From Owenia fusiformis (Eukaryota > Annelida > Polychaeta > Sabellida > Oweniidae): 64,000 nt of DNA. A program made the translations under genes and the position numbers. The notes beneath the pieces are model-generated. The model was not told the origin of the DNA, made no database searches, and saw nothing but the letters and a program-made list of their open reading frames with translations. The stretch spans positions 2,628,571-2,692,570 of the forward strand of contig CAIIXF020000011.1 of assembly GCA_903813345.2 (NCBI GenBank), given 5' to 3'. Positions 21,501-33,652 of this stretch are shown in pieces (the stretch's first letter is position 1; each line of letters begins with the position of its first letter).

Positions 21501-24500
21501 ATTTAATTAGAATTGAGAAGATATACCATTTTGTGACTTATCTTCAATATTGGAGAAATTGTGAAAGATGGTTTTTGCATCTTTAGCGAATAATCCGATC
21601 AGAAGGTGAGTCCGGGGGTGGGTCTATTGAGCCATATTTGGACAGACTGAAGGAGAAATGAATTTGTTTTGTAAGCAAACACATGTTTATTGAGCATGCA
21701 TGGTTCAAAAACTGAATGAAAACAATATATTATATCCAATTATGAAAGACTCATGAGAATGTAACAATTTTTAACTAAACAGTAAAATTTGGTAGAAATA
21801 GGCTATTGTTCGCAAAATCGATGAAAATTGAAAATGTGTTTTTTGGCCCCCATGTCACATAAATGGTTATATCTTCAGCCAAGATTGTTGAAAATTGTTC
21901 TATTATATATCATTTTGTTACAAATTAAATTAACTTTAAAATGATATATCATTGTTGGTGTACATGTTAAAAAATGAATTTTTATCAGGAATATCGGCTA
22001 GGGGGGGGGGGGGGGGTGGCCCACCCTGTATATGTCATAATAGCTCTCAATCTCAGAAAAGGCATACCTTTACATTATGCGTGTCTTTTTGAAACTTTTA
22101 CTACCAATCAAGAGTTATTTGAACCTCAATTTGATTAAAAAATGCTTAATCAACTTATCGTGATGACGTAGTTCAATTAATTTTTGCATAGAAACCCTGA
22201 TTTTCAGTGGTTTTGGAACAGTTCATACAATATGCCTTTATGGACTAATAATCATTGGGTAGCAATGTTGTTTAATTTTCAATTTATTTATATTCTCTTT
22301 ATGTTGATATAAATACAGATGTATGCCTTTGTTAACTTAATAACATTAGCGGCATCGTAAAAATTAAAAATATAACACAGTCAGGAATTTACACAATACA
22401 AAAACCACGTAGTATATTCAGTCTGAATGCATGCTGCCCCCCCCCCCCCTCCCACCCAGAGGGTCCCCAAAGGATTTTAGAATGTTTCACTAGCTGTTCA
22501 ATACTGAGATTAGTGCTGAGACATAGTGAGCCACGATTTCAATAGTTTTGCCATTTATCACATCACTAAGGTTTGTATCCCCATACAAAAATGTATCTGA
22601 TTTCTTAGAGAGTGTTAAATTTCTGAAATCGGGCAAACATAATTCAAGTTCGTCGAGTCCTGCAAGAAGCAATTCCCTTTCATTTGTGAGCAGTGGATAT
22701 TTTTATTAGAAAATCAGAAGCAGTTTGTTGAGCTGCACCACATGGACATTTGGGATCATTAGTTGTGGTAAAATTGTGGGTATGTAAATGCTTATTGAGC
22801 AAGAGACCAGCTCTAAGTCTGTTGAACGTAATTTCTGTTTGTCTTGGACTAGTGTGTTCCATTTTGGATGTAGATAAGGATGCCTGGCTCATTTGCTTCC
22901 TGACTGATCTTTTGAATCTTGAGATTGGCTGCCCAACTCGGATAGTTGGTGGAAGCCCATTCCAAGCTGAGATGGCACTCGAAATTGTAGATTTTTTTAG
23001 TTGAGACACTAGTATGTAATGTATTGATAATCTGGCTGATCTCTCAGACTTCTAGTGTGAACAGTTTTATAAGTTCTCACAACATCACAGATGAATGGAG
23101 GTAAAGCATTAAAGCGCTTTAAAAATTTGTAAGTGCTCATCTCTTCTCGATGCCACATTTTTCCAATTTAGAGAAGAAAGTACCTTATCAGTATTTGACC
23201 CATGAATAGCACCTGAAGCTAGGCAGGCTGCTCTATAGTGCAGACTTTCAAGAGCTTGGAGCTTAAGAGCTGATGCTTTATGGTAAATTATGTCTAATGT
23301 GGGCATCTAGGTGTTTATCTAAAACTATTCCTAAGTGTTTCCTAAGGGTATCTGTTATTGGTATTTGGTCATTTCTTAAGGTTAATGATGATTGAGCTTC
23401 TAATTAGATTCTTTGACCATGAACGGTTAGATTAGCACTTTTTGTGGCTTTAAATTGCATCCGCAAAGTGGTTGTCCAATGCTTAAGATTGTTCAGATCT
23501 TTTTGAAGGGGTTGATTTAAGTCCAATAGCATTTCAAAGCTTCTGTCAGGGGCATCATAAAGTGATGTATCATCGGCAGAAATGAAAGCTTTGGAGTTTA
23601 AGTTGTCAGGTAAATCGTTAATATATATTGAAAATAGTAGGGGACCCAAAACTTAACCTTGAGGAACACCAACGTTTATGATGAATTGGGGTTTATTGGG
23701 ATCGTTGACCGGATTGTTGTTGCATGCAATGTTCTTCAGTTTCAAACAGGTTTTAGTACATTCTGACCAATCGTATTTTCAGGCTTATTCATTTCATGAT
23801 TATGTAATACTGACCTACTTATCTGTTTAGCATATCTTTAAGACATAAGCCATGGCTCATTTGAAAGGTCGCTTTGTGATCTTTAAGATAAAAATAAGAA
23901 TATTGAAAAAATCGAAACCCTTTTCCCGTGCCTTGGCTAATTTACTAGTGTGTTTTCTTCTTATCAGTTTTAGATCAGTGTGTTCTTGCCGTTTGTAGTG
24001 ATGTCGTATCGCAGGCTATGTTTGTGCTAGAAAGTCCAAACATTTACAATTTATTGTTCAACACGCAATCAATCCTTTAACCTCTAAGTTCCAACTTAAA
24101 TAAGATCAAATTGTCAATTGAATTAGTCAATTCGAGTAGGGACAGCATCAATTCCATTTATAATATTTTATAATATATTTCATTTGTTTGTAGAGAACGC
24201 ATGTTCCTCAGCTCCATGTCATGGAGAGGCAGCCGTGTGTATAAACACATTCGGCGGGAATTTTAAATGCTTATGCCCAGCCGGGACACATGGCGGTCGT
24301 TGTAGTCGAGGTAAGAAAAAGTTTGACCCTCGCCTAATGATAGTGTAGTCAATCATGTATACGATACTAGTTTAAATATTTCATTATATATTTATATACT
24401 GTACTCTTGGTATTACATCCAGTGGCGTAGGAGCAATGTACGCTAAGACGCAATGCGTAGTTTTGAAAAGTGGGAATAACACATTTTTTAGTCTGTATTT

Positions 24501-27500
24501 AGTCGAAGGAGTGGTATCGATATGGTGAACTTTTTGGACACGCATTTCTCTTAAACCCGTTATCAAAACATTCTGAAAATTTAACACATCGTCAACTTAA
24601 TGGTCATCTTTTGGATGGTAACATTAAAATTTGAAATACATATAAAAACTTTTTTCTACATCGTTTTATAAAACACATCAGACACTCCTTTTGTTATTGG
24701 TATCATATGTTCGGAATGAAATGATACATTTATCCGAACATCATTGGAACAAAACGGCATAAACACAACGTGTTTAGGTCTCTCAATAATGTAATTGTAC
24801 AAAGGAGAGTTTGGTTGATTTAAAAAAAAGTATCTTGTTAATGAAACTAAAGGTTTATCTTAATCCTTAACTATTTGGGGGGATTTTGTTTTAAGTTTCT
24901 GCATACTATCTGCTAAACCAACCCTAATTTCCTTTGTATAACTATAATAATGAGAGGTCTAAGAAAATGTTGTACATGCTATTTTGTTCAAACAAGGTTC
25001 GGAGAGACAGTTTATTTCATTCTCAGGAATTGGCAGAAAGGAACAAAAAACAATTGCACTAAAATACAAAAAATGTTAGCAAAAATAGTTATATAAAATA
25101 TATACAAATAATTTTTGAATTGAATTGTTGCCAATCATTAGATAAAGGACGGTGTTTTTACAGAATGTTTTCGATAATTGGTATAAGAGAAAAACGTTGA
25201 ATTCAGTTCACCATATCGATGCCTATCCTTTTCTCATTGTGAATAGATTGTTTGTGATCTCGAGCACAGTAAATAAATGTTTTTGAATAACATTTGTGAT
25301 ATTCTCGATTTGTTGCAAGGGGTTTGTACCTCTATTATTTTTCTAGCTTGGGCCACGGATAAATGACACTTTTTGGCGTAAAAATCAAGGTGATTAGCTG
25401 TAGAGGGGCAAAGCTAGTCGGAAGTTTATGCCATTAAAAATTAAATTCATAACATATTGATACCTTTGCAATTTTTTGTGCATTGTTCCGTAATTAAATG
25501 CTTATGCAAACTGCGGTATCAAAATTATAATGATAAACCTCTCGAAATTTTAGATAAAATCTTTTCTTTACTAAATCACTTGGTGTTGGAAGGACTTCTT
25601 GAAATATTAATGTTACAGACAAAACAATTTCAACTTAAATATTTTGATTATTTAATTACGCGTTCCAATGATTTCAATGAATTTTTGCGATACTTCAGTT
25701 TTAGAAAAGCGTTTACCTTGATTTGCATTTAATTTGAAAAATAACAAAGTATTATTTAAGGAAATACAGCATTTTTGGCACCAACAATTATTTTGGAAGA
25801 AAATTGACATTTCTTCACAAATTGTATTGTCGTATTGTTCGGTACACGATGGAATCAGACAATGCATTTCAATTCAGTTCAAAAAGACTAAAAGCATAAT
25901 AAAAAAACTCTGATTGTTGTCTGGATATTAGTCGTATATATAGCGTTCCAGAAAGTATTTTCATTTTCATTAGAAAAGTGAGAATGAGTTGTGTCGTAAT
26001 TTAAAAGATCGGCTTTCCATGGTGATTTTATATGATGAAAACCATTCGAACATTTTAAACACATTGGAAAGGTTTTACAATAAAAATGACGTTTCAGGAG
26101 CATGTAATAGGCGTTTTGATAAGGACGATCTGACATAATTTCATCATTTTTTGGCGCAGTGTTGTCGTAAATATTGCATAATGTAGAAATGTTTATTAAA
26201 TAGGGGCAACCAAAACGTTTTGTATACTAGAGATGACCCCACGCTTTCTTATTGGTTCTTAAAAATCACTATGATATTTATACTTTATTACTAGGGGAGT
26301 ATTGCTTTTTCTGCTCAAGTAAAAGATGGAGGAACGTAACATGTACTGTGTTCGACAAAAAGCCATTCTTGGCATCCATGTCTATGGAAGACGTAACACT
26401 TAAGACTCAGGTATCAAGGTACGATCATGTTTTTATTATAGGATCAGTTAATAGTGAGGTTAAGCTAAACGCGTCTAAGAGAACTTGTACGTAAACAAGT
26501 GATGCTATATAACCCCAAGACGTTGTCTCCCTTCTCATTTGGAGAGAGGGGGAAAGCGGGAGAGATGACAATATATGGAAAAATACTTTGTTCGCTATTC
26601 ATTTTAGAACACGATGCACGATGATTGACAAATGGGACTTCGATTACAGCACAGGGACCCTGTGGGTAGCTAAAGGTTGTAGAGGCGAGTTTTGTGTGCA
26701 CTTTCAAGAATCTGAATCAACAACACCGGGAACTCCAGCTACACCAGGTACATCAGCTACACCAGGTACATCAGCTACACCAGCGACATCAGCTACACCA
26801 GGTACATCGGCTTCACCAGAAACGTCAGGTACATCAGCTACACCAGCTACAACAGCTACACCAGCTACAACAGCTACACCGGTTACATCAGCTACACCAG
26901 ATACATCAGCTACACCAGTAACATCGGCTTCACCTACAGGTACATAATAGATAATGCATCAAATAAGTTCTCCATATCCATCTAGATTGCTTTTTTGACC
27001 TTTTGGCATTTCAAAAACCAATATTATGATTTTCAGATTTCAAATGCAAGTGAAACAAAGATAATTGTAGAAAAATTTCAGTACCTGGAAATCGCTCCAT
27101 AAGACTCCCTCACATATGAAGTAATCCACTAAAAGCAGTCTTGCGAATTTGATAAATTGTCAATTCTGGCAATTTGGCACATAAACATGCGACCTGAAGC
27201 GCATTTTTGCGCATGCTTCCGAGGCCTTTAGAGCCTTTCCGAATGAACATCCCAACGATGTGCAACGTACATACTAATAGGAACGAATTTCACTCAAGTC
27301 ATTTTTGCAAGACTGCGTTTAGTTGATGCGTCCATATGGGAGGGGGGCTTACGACCTGGTAGTATGGTTAGTTATTGTATATATCAATGGTCATGGGATA
27401 CTATATCAAGTTTTAAAAAAATTGCAGATCGACGTCGTTTTATGAAATCTGATGATATCTCGATTTAAAGTCAAGTATGGAATAGTATCGATAATTGTTC

Positions 27501-28668
27501 AAGAGTATGATACATATACTAATTGGTAGAAATGTTTGTGTGTACACATTTTCATAAATGGTTGACATGTTTGCAAAAGCCAAAACCACTTACATATTAT
27601 CGCACGTGTTATGTCCTATATTCTTGTGCTGATCAGTGAGTGGGCAGGAAACCCGCTTATCTTAAAATGTAGCAGACTAGTGCCAGGATCTGTTTAGGAT
27701 TTGGATATGCTGGCTATATAATATGGCAGCCATTTTGAATTCTTTCATAAATCGACCATTTTGAATATTTTCATAAATCCTGTCATCAAAATTCCGTTCA
27801 ACTTGAAATTTTACAGATGCAAGAGCAGACTAGTTTCAAGATCTGATTAGGTTTTTGGCAGGCTGGCTAAATTATGTGGTTGGCATCTAATACATGATCC
27901 AAAATGCGAAACATATCACTGAGTGTCTTGTTATCCATCTAATGTTAAAAGAATACCATATCCATACCCTGTTCTTGAGAGAATTAATCATTAAAGCATC
28001 ACTTATGTTTAGGTACTACAGAACGACAAGGGAATACAGCCTGTATTACTGGCATTAATGGCAAGGTAGAGATTGAAACAACAGAAGACACAGTTGAAGC
28101 CCAATGTATCAATGGCTCGTTGGTGATCGCCAACAGGTTTGATGGTTCGGTCGATTTCAATAGAAATTGGACTGATTACAAAAGTGGATTTGGTCATGTA
28201 GACGGAGAATACTTCTTAGGCCTCAATAATATCAGATCCATTGTAACTAAGGGGAATTACACACTTCGTATTGAGCTAACTACTTGGCCAGATCAAGGTA
28301 GTGTTACCAAATATGCGGAGTATGATCATTTCAGCATAGGACCAGAGGATGATAACTTTAGACTTAGTATTGGAACTTATTCAGGAACCGCAGGTCATGG
28401 CTTGAGATACGATAATGGTGGTCAGTTTTCTACGAGAGATAAAGATAATGATGTTAATGGTTTCATATCGTGTGCCAAAGGGAGGTCGGGGGCATGGTGG
28501 TTCTCAGACTGCTCAATAACTAATATATTCGGACCTTATATGCCATCATCCAGATGCGTTGAGAGATTTAAATGCATAGTTTGGCAGAACTGGCCAACAT
28601 CGATTGGTGAGCCAGATAATTCGTACTACTCATTTAAAGAAATTAGGATGATGATGAGATTAGTTTAA
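18536..28668 (+). CDS. Secreted EGF / Cys-rich / mucin-like / fibrinogen-C-domain protein (FReD lectin type)
   Basis: Eight coding exons join in phase: 18536-18596, 19807-19860, 21173-21265, 21368-21406, 24194-24310, 26295-26490, 26608-26939 and 28013-28668. They total 1548 nt, or 515 residues. All junctions are GT-AG and nearly all are phase 1, typical of shuffled extracellular modules. Residues 1-20 form a signal peptide, and 21-38 a Thr-rich linker. Residues 39-69 are an EGF-like module with only four Cys, and 83-121 a full six-Cys EGF. Residues 122-220 are a Cys-rich module ending 'LWVAKGCRGEFCV', resembling DUF3011-like domains. Residues 225-297 are Ser/Thr/Pro repeats, likely O-glycosylated. 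Residues 298-515 are a fibrinogen C-terminal domain with the 'FDGSVDFNRNW' start, the calcium loop DKDND (440-444) and the Cys pair 451/464. FReDs of this kind are secreted sugar- or acetyl-group-binding lectins, often in immunity; the ligand here is unknown. More exons could exist. Confidence 0.88.
18814..19679. mobile_element. Tc1/mariner-like MITE with long inverted arms in intron 1
   Basis: The termini are CACTCCCCTCCATAAGTTTGG and its complement, flanked by TA on both sides (18812-18813 and 19680-19681). TA duplication and this TIR style are typical of Tc1/mariner. The arms extend inward about 270 bp with good similarity ('gaatttttatttact', 'cgaaaattgatgat'), so it is nearly a complete palindrome of 866 bp. 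No transposase. It lies in the first coding-region intron of the fibrinogen-domain gene. Confidence 0.85.
22450..23765 (-). mobile_element. Decayed antisense LINE fragment in an intron
   Basis: On the minus strand RT motifs appear in order: 'INVGVPQG' (about 23680), 'LGPLLFSIYINDLP', 'SADDTSLYD' (in place of YADD), then 'LQALESLHYRAACLASGAIHG', 'WNGLPPTIR' and the 'CPCGAAQQT' Cys motif. The C-terminal part ('DTFLYGDTNLS') matches the LINE at 52-58 kb in layout, so the two are related. At least one stop and several frame changes separate the pieces at 23649, 23306, 23009 and 22672. The endonuclease half is missing. It is an old insertion in the 21406-24194 intron. Confidence 0.88.
24495..25235. 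repeat. Large degenerate palindrome in an intron
   Basis: Outer arms share 'atcgatatggtgaact' (about 24515) and its complement (about 25210), with 'aaaacattctgNaaa' further in. Inner arms share 'aggtctctcaataat...caaagga' (about 24778) and the mirror near 24950. It looks like an old foldback element of about 740 bp, with no coding content. Confidence 0.65.
25365..25475. repeat. Second copy of the 15700-15835 dispersed repeat
   Basis: It shares 'ttttggcgtaaaa' and 'aaattcataa' blocks in order with 15700-15835. Located in the intron before the exon at 26295. Confidence 0.5.
26724..26939 (+). repeat. In-frame coding minisatellite (6-codon ATPGTS-type unit)
   Basis: The exon holds about twelve copies of an 18-bp unit and 12-bp or 15-bp variants, built from 'gctacaccaggtacatca'. 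They encode Ala-Thr-Pro-(Gly/Ala/Val/Asp)-Thr-Ser. The repeats keep frame, so copy number can vary without breaking the protein. This gives a mucin-like stalk between the Cys-rich module and the fibrinogen domain. Confidence 0.92.
27665..27890. repeat. Tandem duplication in the last intron
   Basis: 'gcagactagtNNcaNgatctg' followed by a 'ggctggctaNat' block occurs near 27669 and again near 27823, about 155 bp apart. Shorter repeats of 'ccattttgaatNNtttcataaat' lie between them. Function unknown. Confidence 0.6.
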
Positions 28669-28816
28669 TATTAATCAAAGATTAAACAACCCAAAGCTTG
28701 CATAATATGGGACCTTTCTCGGGAAGAGACCTGACTATTGTATTTTTTATCATGGCAAAAACAGTTGTTCACACATTTTTCTATATTATATTTTGAAAAC
28801 CTTGAATGTGATATAT

Positions 28817-28822
28817 TGAATA
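28817..28822 (+). terminator. Polyadenylation signal of the fibrinogen-domain gene
   Basis: AATAAA lies about 150 bp after the stop codon at 28668, within 'ttgaataaaagtaaaac'. It is the first canonical signal downstream and fits a short 3' untranslated region. Confidence 0.6.
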
Positions 28823-29162
28823 AAAGTAAAACTTTCCAAACCAATTATACATTGTGTAACACATTTTGCGATGTTCGGTTGTAGTTGTAACGTCACGAAT
28901 CTATAGCACAAATCAGTTAACCTCTAAACGCGTTCAAAGTATAAAAGTATTTAGGTAATAATAATAATTAATTACCTGCGGCCCTCTTACAGATGTATTA
29001 TATTGGCTTCGGGATAATTCCAATATCCTGAACCTCATTTAGGTTCTTTATCTATATAAATTCAATTCTGCATTTTGCCTATTTGATGTTCAATTTTCAC
29101 TTTTTGGACATTTACAAATACTGTATAATTTGTATTTTACCCAATTGGTTAGTTTGCCGAAT

Positions 29163-29466
29163 GGCCAAAGGATGATTCTCGGTTTGGAGAACGAAGTTCA
29201 TCACTCTAATTGAGCGTTATCCCTGCTTCTGACCAATTTGATTTTTTTTACATAATATAGATTTGAATGTCTTCTTTTGAATAGTCTTAAATTAATTTGG
29301 GTAATATTTCTAGATTTTCCATCAAAAAATTACTAGTGAACCACCCAACGTCGCTTTTATGATTCGTACCACTTTTTTAACTTGATGTATTGCATATTTC
29401 CGTGGGTCAATTTGAGAAAAAAGACAAACAAAGCGTACAGGGATATGTCATGAGCATATCATGAAA
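29163..29466 (+). repeat. 300-bp dispersed repeat, left inverted copy
   Basis: The sequence starting 'aaaggatgattctcggttt' and running through 'gaaccacccaacgtcgctt' to 'atgtcatgagcatatca' is mirrored at 38193-38493 with over 85 percent identity by eye. The two copies are inverted and 9 kb apart. No coding content. Confidence 0.85.
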
Positions 29467-31077
29467 AAATCCTTTCAATATGTTTTTAAGAAACATTCGA
29501 AAATAATTCATTCTTAAATCGTGTCCCATTTTCGAGATATTCTCTGACATTTTATACACATTCATCCAATAGAGGGCCTCTCACAAGAGCGACTTCAGAT
29601 TTTTGGCATTTTACAAGTCATATATAAAATTGATTAATCATCTATTAATTAGATGTCACCACTTGCTATGAACTATGCTAGTGGTGAATATAAGCTAGTC
29701 AATTGCTGTGAGCTGGAGAGGGTGTATTTATACCACTTCTATCCTACCACGTGATTACGTGGTCGATGGGGATTTTCTGCTAATAATACACTGAAAACTG
29801 CCTGATGAATCTATACAATATATAGTAGAACACTTGGAATAAACATGTATGTAAAATCTAGTATGAGCTTACATTCAGAAATATGGAAATAAACAAACGT
29901 CCTTCCTTTACAGCTTCACTGTAGCCTGTACTCCTTTAAAGGGATACATCAATGAGTTAAAAATAAAAAATCGGTGTGGAGAATGGACGGGGAATCGAAA
30001 CACAATTCAGTGCGTAGGAGGTGAGGAACTTGCCACAAGATTACGCCTCTTTCTACCTCTCTCTTCCTGATTTAAACCTTAAAATTCGCCCAAGCATCGA
30101 TCAACGTGGTTATTATAGCTATAAATAACACGTTCATTGTTCAACCAATCTCCAATAAGCCGTTGATGAGAGATAGTCTAGAGAGATTAAACAACACTTA
30201 GAAACACCTTAGAAAAATGGCGCCCGTATATGATTTTTTGTGTTCTTTTCTGTTTATCAATACAATTTATATTTTGACACGATTGCGATAAAACGTATAC
30301 CTAGAAATGTATGGCTAATTACCATAAGCGACTGGTAAATGTAAAAGTTGTTTGGTTTATCATATAAGAATCTGTAATAAAACCTCGATTGCCAAAATGA
30401 AACCATCGATTATGTTCAGTATGTTGCTATATATAATAAAAGTTTCCAGTCTTTTTTCAGTTACCATTAAACAGAGTCATTAGTCATTTTGGATTTGCTA
30501 GATTGATGATGGCATGGGTTGTTCTTTTTCAATTTCAGCAATAAGTTAATCCTTTTTATGGACATATTGCTACCTACAACCTTTGACATCATTTATCTAG
30601 TCAATAATCAGGTTCTTTGATGTACCAAATGATGGCAGGATTTATTGGAGAATAAACAACTTTTCATGTCCCCCATGCAGTATCGCTGAGCGTGAATTGA
30701 TCACTCAAACTACGGATTTTATTTGCCCAAATAGCCTTGGATAACTGTGGTAACTAAAGTAACTGGAAAATGTAATAACGTTTTCGAACCTTTAGTGACA
30801 TGAACAAAGGATTTTTAGCTTTTTCGATATAAGCTTAATTCACAATTTTCAGAAATTCACATCAGTTGATTATGCTTTGCACGCCGCTTAAAAGCGCCAT
30901 CAAAGCGCCGTTGGTGTGAACTTAGCTTAACAAGTTACTTGGGGGAAGGGGAACAAGGGAGGGGAGTTTGGTAGACATTTCCACCAGAATAAGAAAGTAT
31001 TCATCGATGTCATATCAAATATTTATGTCATATTGAACATTTATCTCCGCGCTAAAATACCGACGATTGCAAAGGTA
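29467..31077. other. No recognised feature
   Basis: About 1.6 kb with no gene that I can support. Open frames are short and carry no domain. Confidence 0.4.
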
Positions 31078-31217
31078 GTTTAATCCGGTAGCCGACAGGC
31101 GTTTCTTGCATTCGTGAATACAAGCTAGTCCATTTCACTGTTGAATTGCGTCAGTAAAACCTAAAAAATAAGAAATCACAATATCATCATGCAATAATAT
31201 ATGGAAAAATATGTTCC

Positions 31218-31424
31218 TATTGTACATGAATGACATTTGTATATCTTGGATTGCTTCTAGTTTGGCTTATAAAGTGTGTGGCCTCTTATATATGGATACT
31301 TCTCTGCCATGTTATTTTCAATAAGATTAACATGGCTGAAATTCTTCAAATTACAAGAGGTCACAGTCTTATTGCACAAAAAACGAGAAAATCTGAAATA
31401 TACAAATGTCATTCATGTACAATC
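31218..31424. repeat. Perfect inverted pair inside the left part of the element
   Basis: TTGTACATGAATGACATTTG near 31219 is mirrored by CAAATGTCATTCATGTACAA near 31404, about 24 bp perfect with a 155-bp loop. It starts just inside the terminal arm and may be a subterminal structure or a tiny nested insertion. Confidence 0.7.
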
Positions 31425-32714
31425 ACTCAGGCCACGTATTCCTTTCATTATAACGAATTTTATGTTACATAACTATATGTTTTTATTCCGCTATTTAATA
31501 TACGCTCTACCATGAGTATTTGGTATCAAATTAAACGTCTCTTAATCCTGCAAATTATCATTTAGTTTTTATCTCAGGGTTATAAAAGCTGAACGCATTA
31601 TCAATCATCGAACATTCCAAACTATCATTTTTTGCCTTGTAACCGATCACCCTTATGTTGATTGGCAGTAACTTTTTTATATTCTGGAACGTATTTTGTT
31701 ATGATAATTGACAATTTCATAATAAAGACTGCATCGTGTCGATTGTACGTTAGCTGGAATTGATTTATTTGCTACTTTACTATTGGAAAATCGACATTAA
31801 GTATGTGTAGCCCTCGAAGGCACCATCATCGACACCATGCTTGAAATCAACGGTGTGGAGAAGCCTCTGCACTATTCATGATAATCCCCCATCACTTCTT
31901 TGAAATATGAATTGCCTTATTAACGGATGTAAAACATTTTCAAAATACATTTGAATATAACATATTTAGCTTGTTACGTATTTTTCGACGTAAAGTACTA
32001 TTTTTCAAAATCATCATCGACTCTACAAGTACGTTGTCTTTGCACTCTGCTTTCAATCAAAATCAGGTTTCAATGTTAAGTAATGGTGTTGACGGTTTGT
32101 CTCAATGTATTTTGATAATATAAAATTGATGTTATTCTTTGACCACGTAAAGATTGAGATATTTACGACCATCAACGACTCCACCACATACGACTCCAAA
32201 ATACATTCCACATATTAAGTAGGTCACATGTATAGTCGAATGCTATATATTTGTTGAATTAACCTACATTCATTAAATGACTATTTTGTTGTATGTGTAG
32301 CATTTTACAGTGATACCGAGCTAAGGATTTAGAGCATATTGTTCATTGTGATTACAACGTATAGTGATAAGTAAAATTGAATCTATTAAGCAGATCATGT
32401 TATTTACTTATGATGCATATTCTGTTTGTTTTGAAATGCTATGGTAATGTGACACAAGAATTGGGATGATTGAGCAGTTCATAGTTTTATAAAATCACTG
32501 ACAAATATAGATGCACATTCCCCGATATTTCTTAATTTATAAACGTTTCGTTCAGTGTACCACTAGACGAAATGTATTTCTTGCCATTATTGTAAAACAA
32601 TAAATATTTCATTGGGATAATCAGTTTTGTGACATTTTATTAATGTGCATAACTTCCCACACTCTCATTAACATATCTGTCTTACTTATCAGACCTTTCT
32701 GATGATATAAGAAT

Positions 32715-33652
32715 ATGGCACACACCAACGCCAAGAAGTGTCGTCGTTCCCTAAGACTACAGTAGGCTTACAGGGAGAGAAAGAAAAAGAAAAATACCAA
32801 AGGCTACTTAGAGCAAGAACGATTGCGACAGCGAGCATCGTATACACCGAGGAATAACCTGTCTGCTGAAGTTCTTCAACGGATCAGAGAAAAGAACGAC
32901 AAGGCATCCCGGGAATACAGGGCACGCATACGCCAAGTGTATAGAAAAACAATCAAAACACGCCAGACTGAAGGGAACGCTCAGAGTCTCAAAGTGAAAC
33001 TGCCAGGACACAAATGAAAATCCAAGAAATCCAAGAACGCATTATTAAAACATTGAAGATAGGGCGACTGGACTTAAACCAGTACCAGGTACCTCTTCGA
33101 ATCAATGGTGTGAGAGGGTTTTCCGATAATATTGTTGAAACGCGAGAATTATCGTGCTATTGTGACGCATGCAGAACAGATACGTCATCCTCACCCTGTG
33201 GTTGGCAAAGGAACAACCTTATAACCGTTAGGAAGACTCAGCAGGCAGCTAAGGTGGTCACCGAGCAACCATCTTTAAAACCAAAACGGACCACACGACG
33301 AGCACACCCGACACCCAGTACGTCAAGTAAAGCATCGACGCCCTCCGACGTTTCCACTCTTTCAACCACATTGAAGCGTCGGCCTTTAGTAACCCCATCA
33401 ACAAGTTCAAAGTCTTCAGACACAATGGTTTCCGCGAAGAAAAGGAAAGGCCCGATAAAAAGAACAGACACTGTAAATATTTGCAAGGCATGCGGTGTTA
33501 ACTATTATTCGTATTTACAATCGCAGTTCGAATGGATCAAGTGCTCTAAATGCCCCGACTGGTTTCATGATTCCGGGAAATGTTCTCGTGCAAAGGGGAT
33601 ACTCATTGGAGAAATATTTACATGCTTTAATTGCAATAAAAGACGACCTTAA
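32715..33652 (+). pseudogene. Broken gene: Arg/Lys-rich N-terminus, Cys motif, C-terminal PHD finger
   Basis: From the Met at 32715 the frame runs 'MAHTNAKKCRRSLRLQ', meets a TAG at codon 17, then continues as a strongly basic segment ('AYRERKKKKN...SREYRARIRQVYRK') to a stop at 33017. A second frame, 33014-33652 (212 residues), overlaps that stop. It carries 'LSCYCDACRTD...CGWQRNNL', a Ser/Thr/Pro-rich linker, and a C4HC3 PHD finger ('CKAC...KCSKCPDWFH...KCS...FTCFNC'). The basic segment followed by a Cys-rich C-terminus resembles long uncharacterised invertebrate proteins. The missing middle suggests an internal deletion. No DDE or RNase H motif is seen. Whether the gene moves the element or was captured by it is unknown. 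Confidence 0.7.

Noticed and set aside
26694-26921. Second reading frame through the mucin minisatellite (Gln/His-rich)
   Set aside because: It is a shadow produced by the repeat. The frame that joins in phase to both neighbours is the Ala-Thr-Pro one.
32823-33017. Stand-alone small basic protein starting at 32823
   Set aside because: The start would be TTG, and the frame is simply the part of the longer 32715 frame that follows an internal stop.
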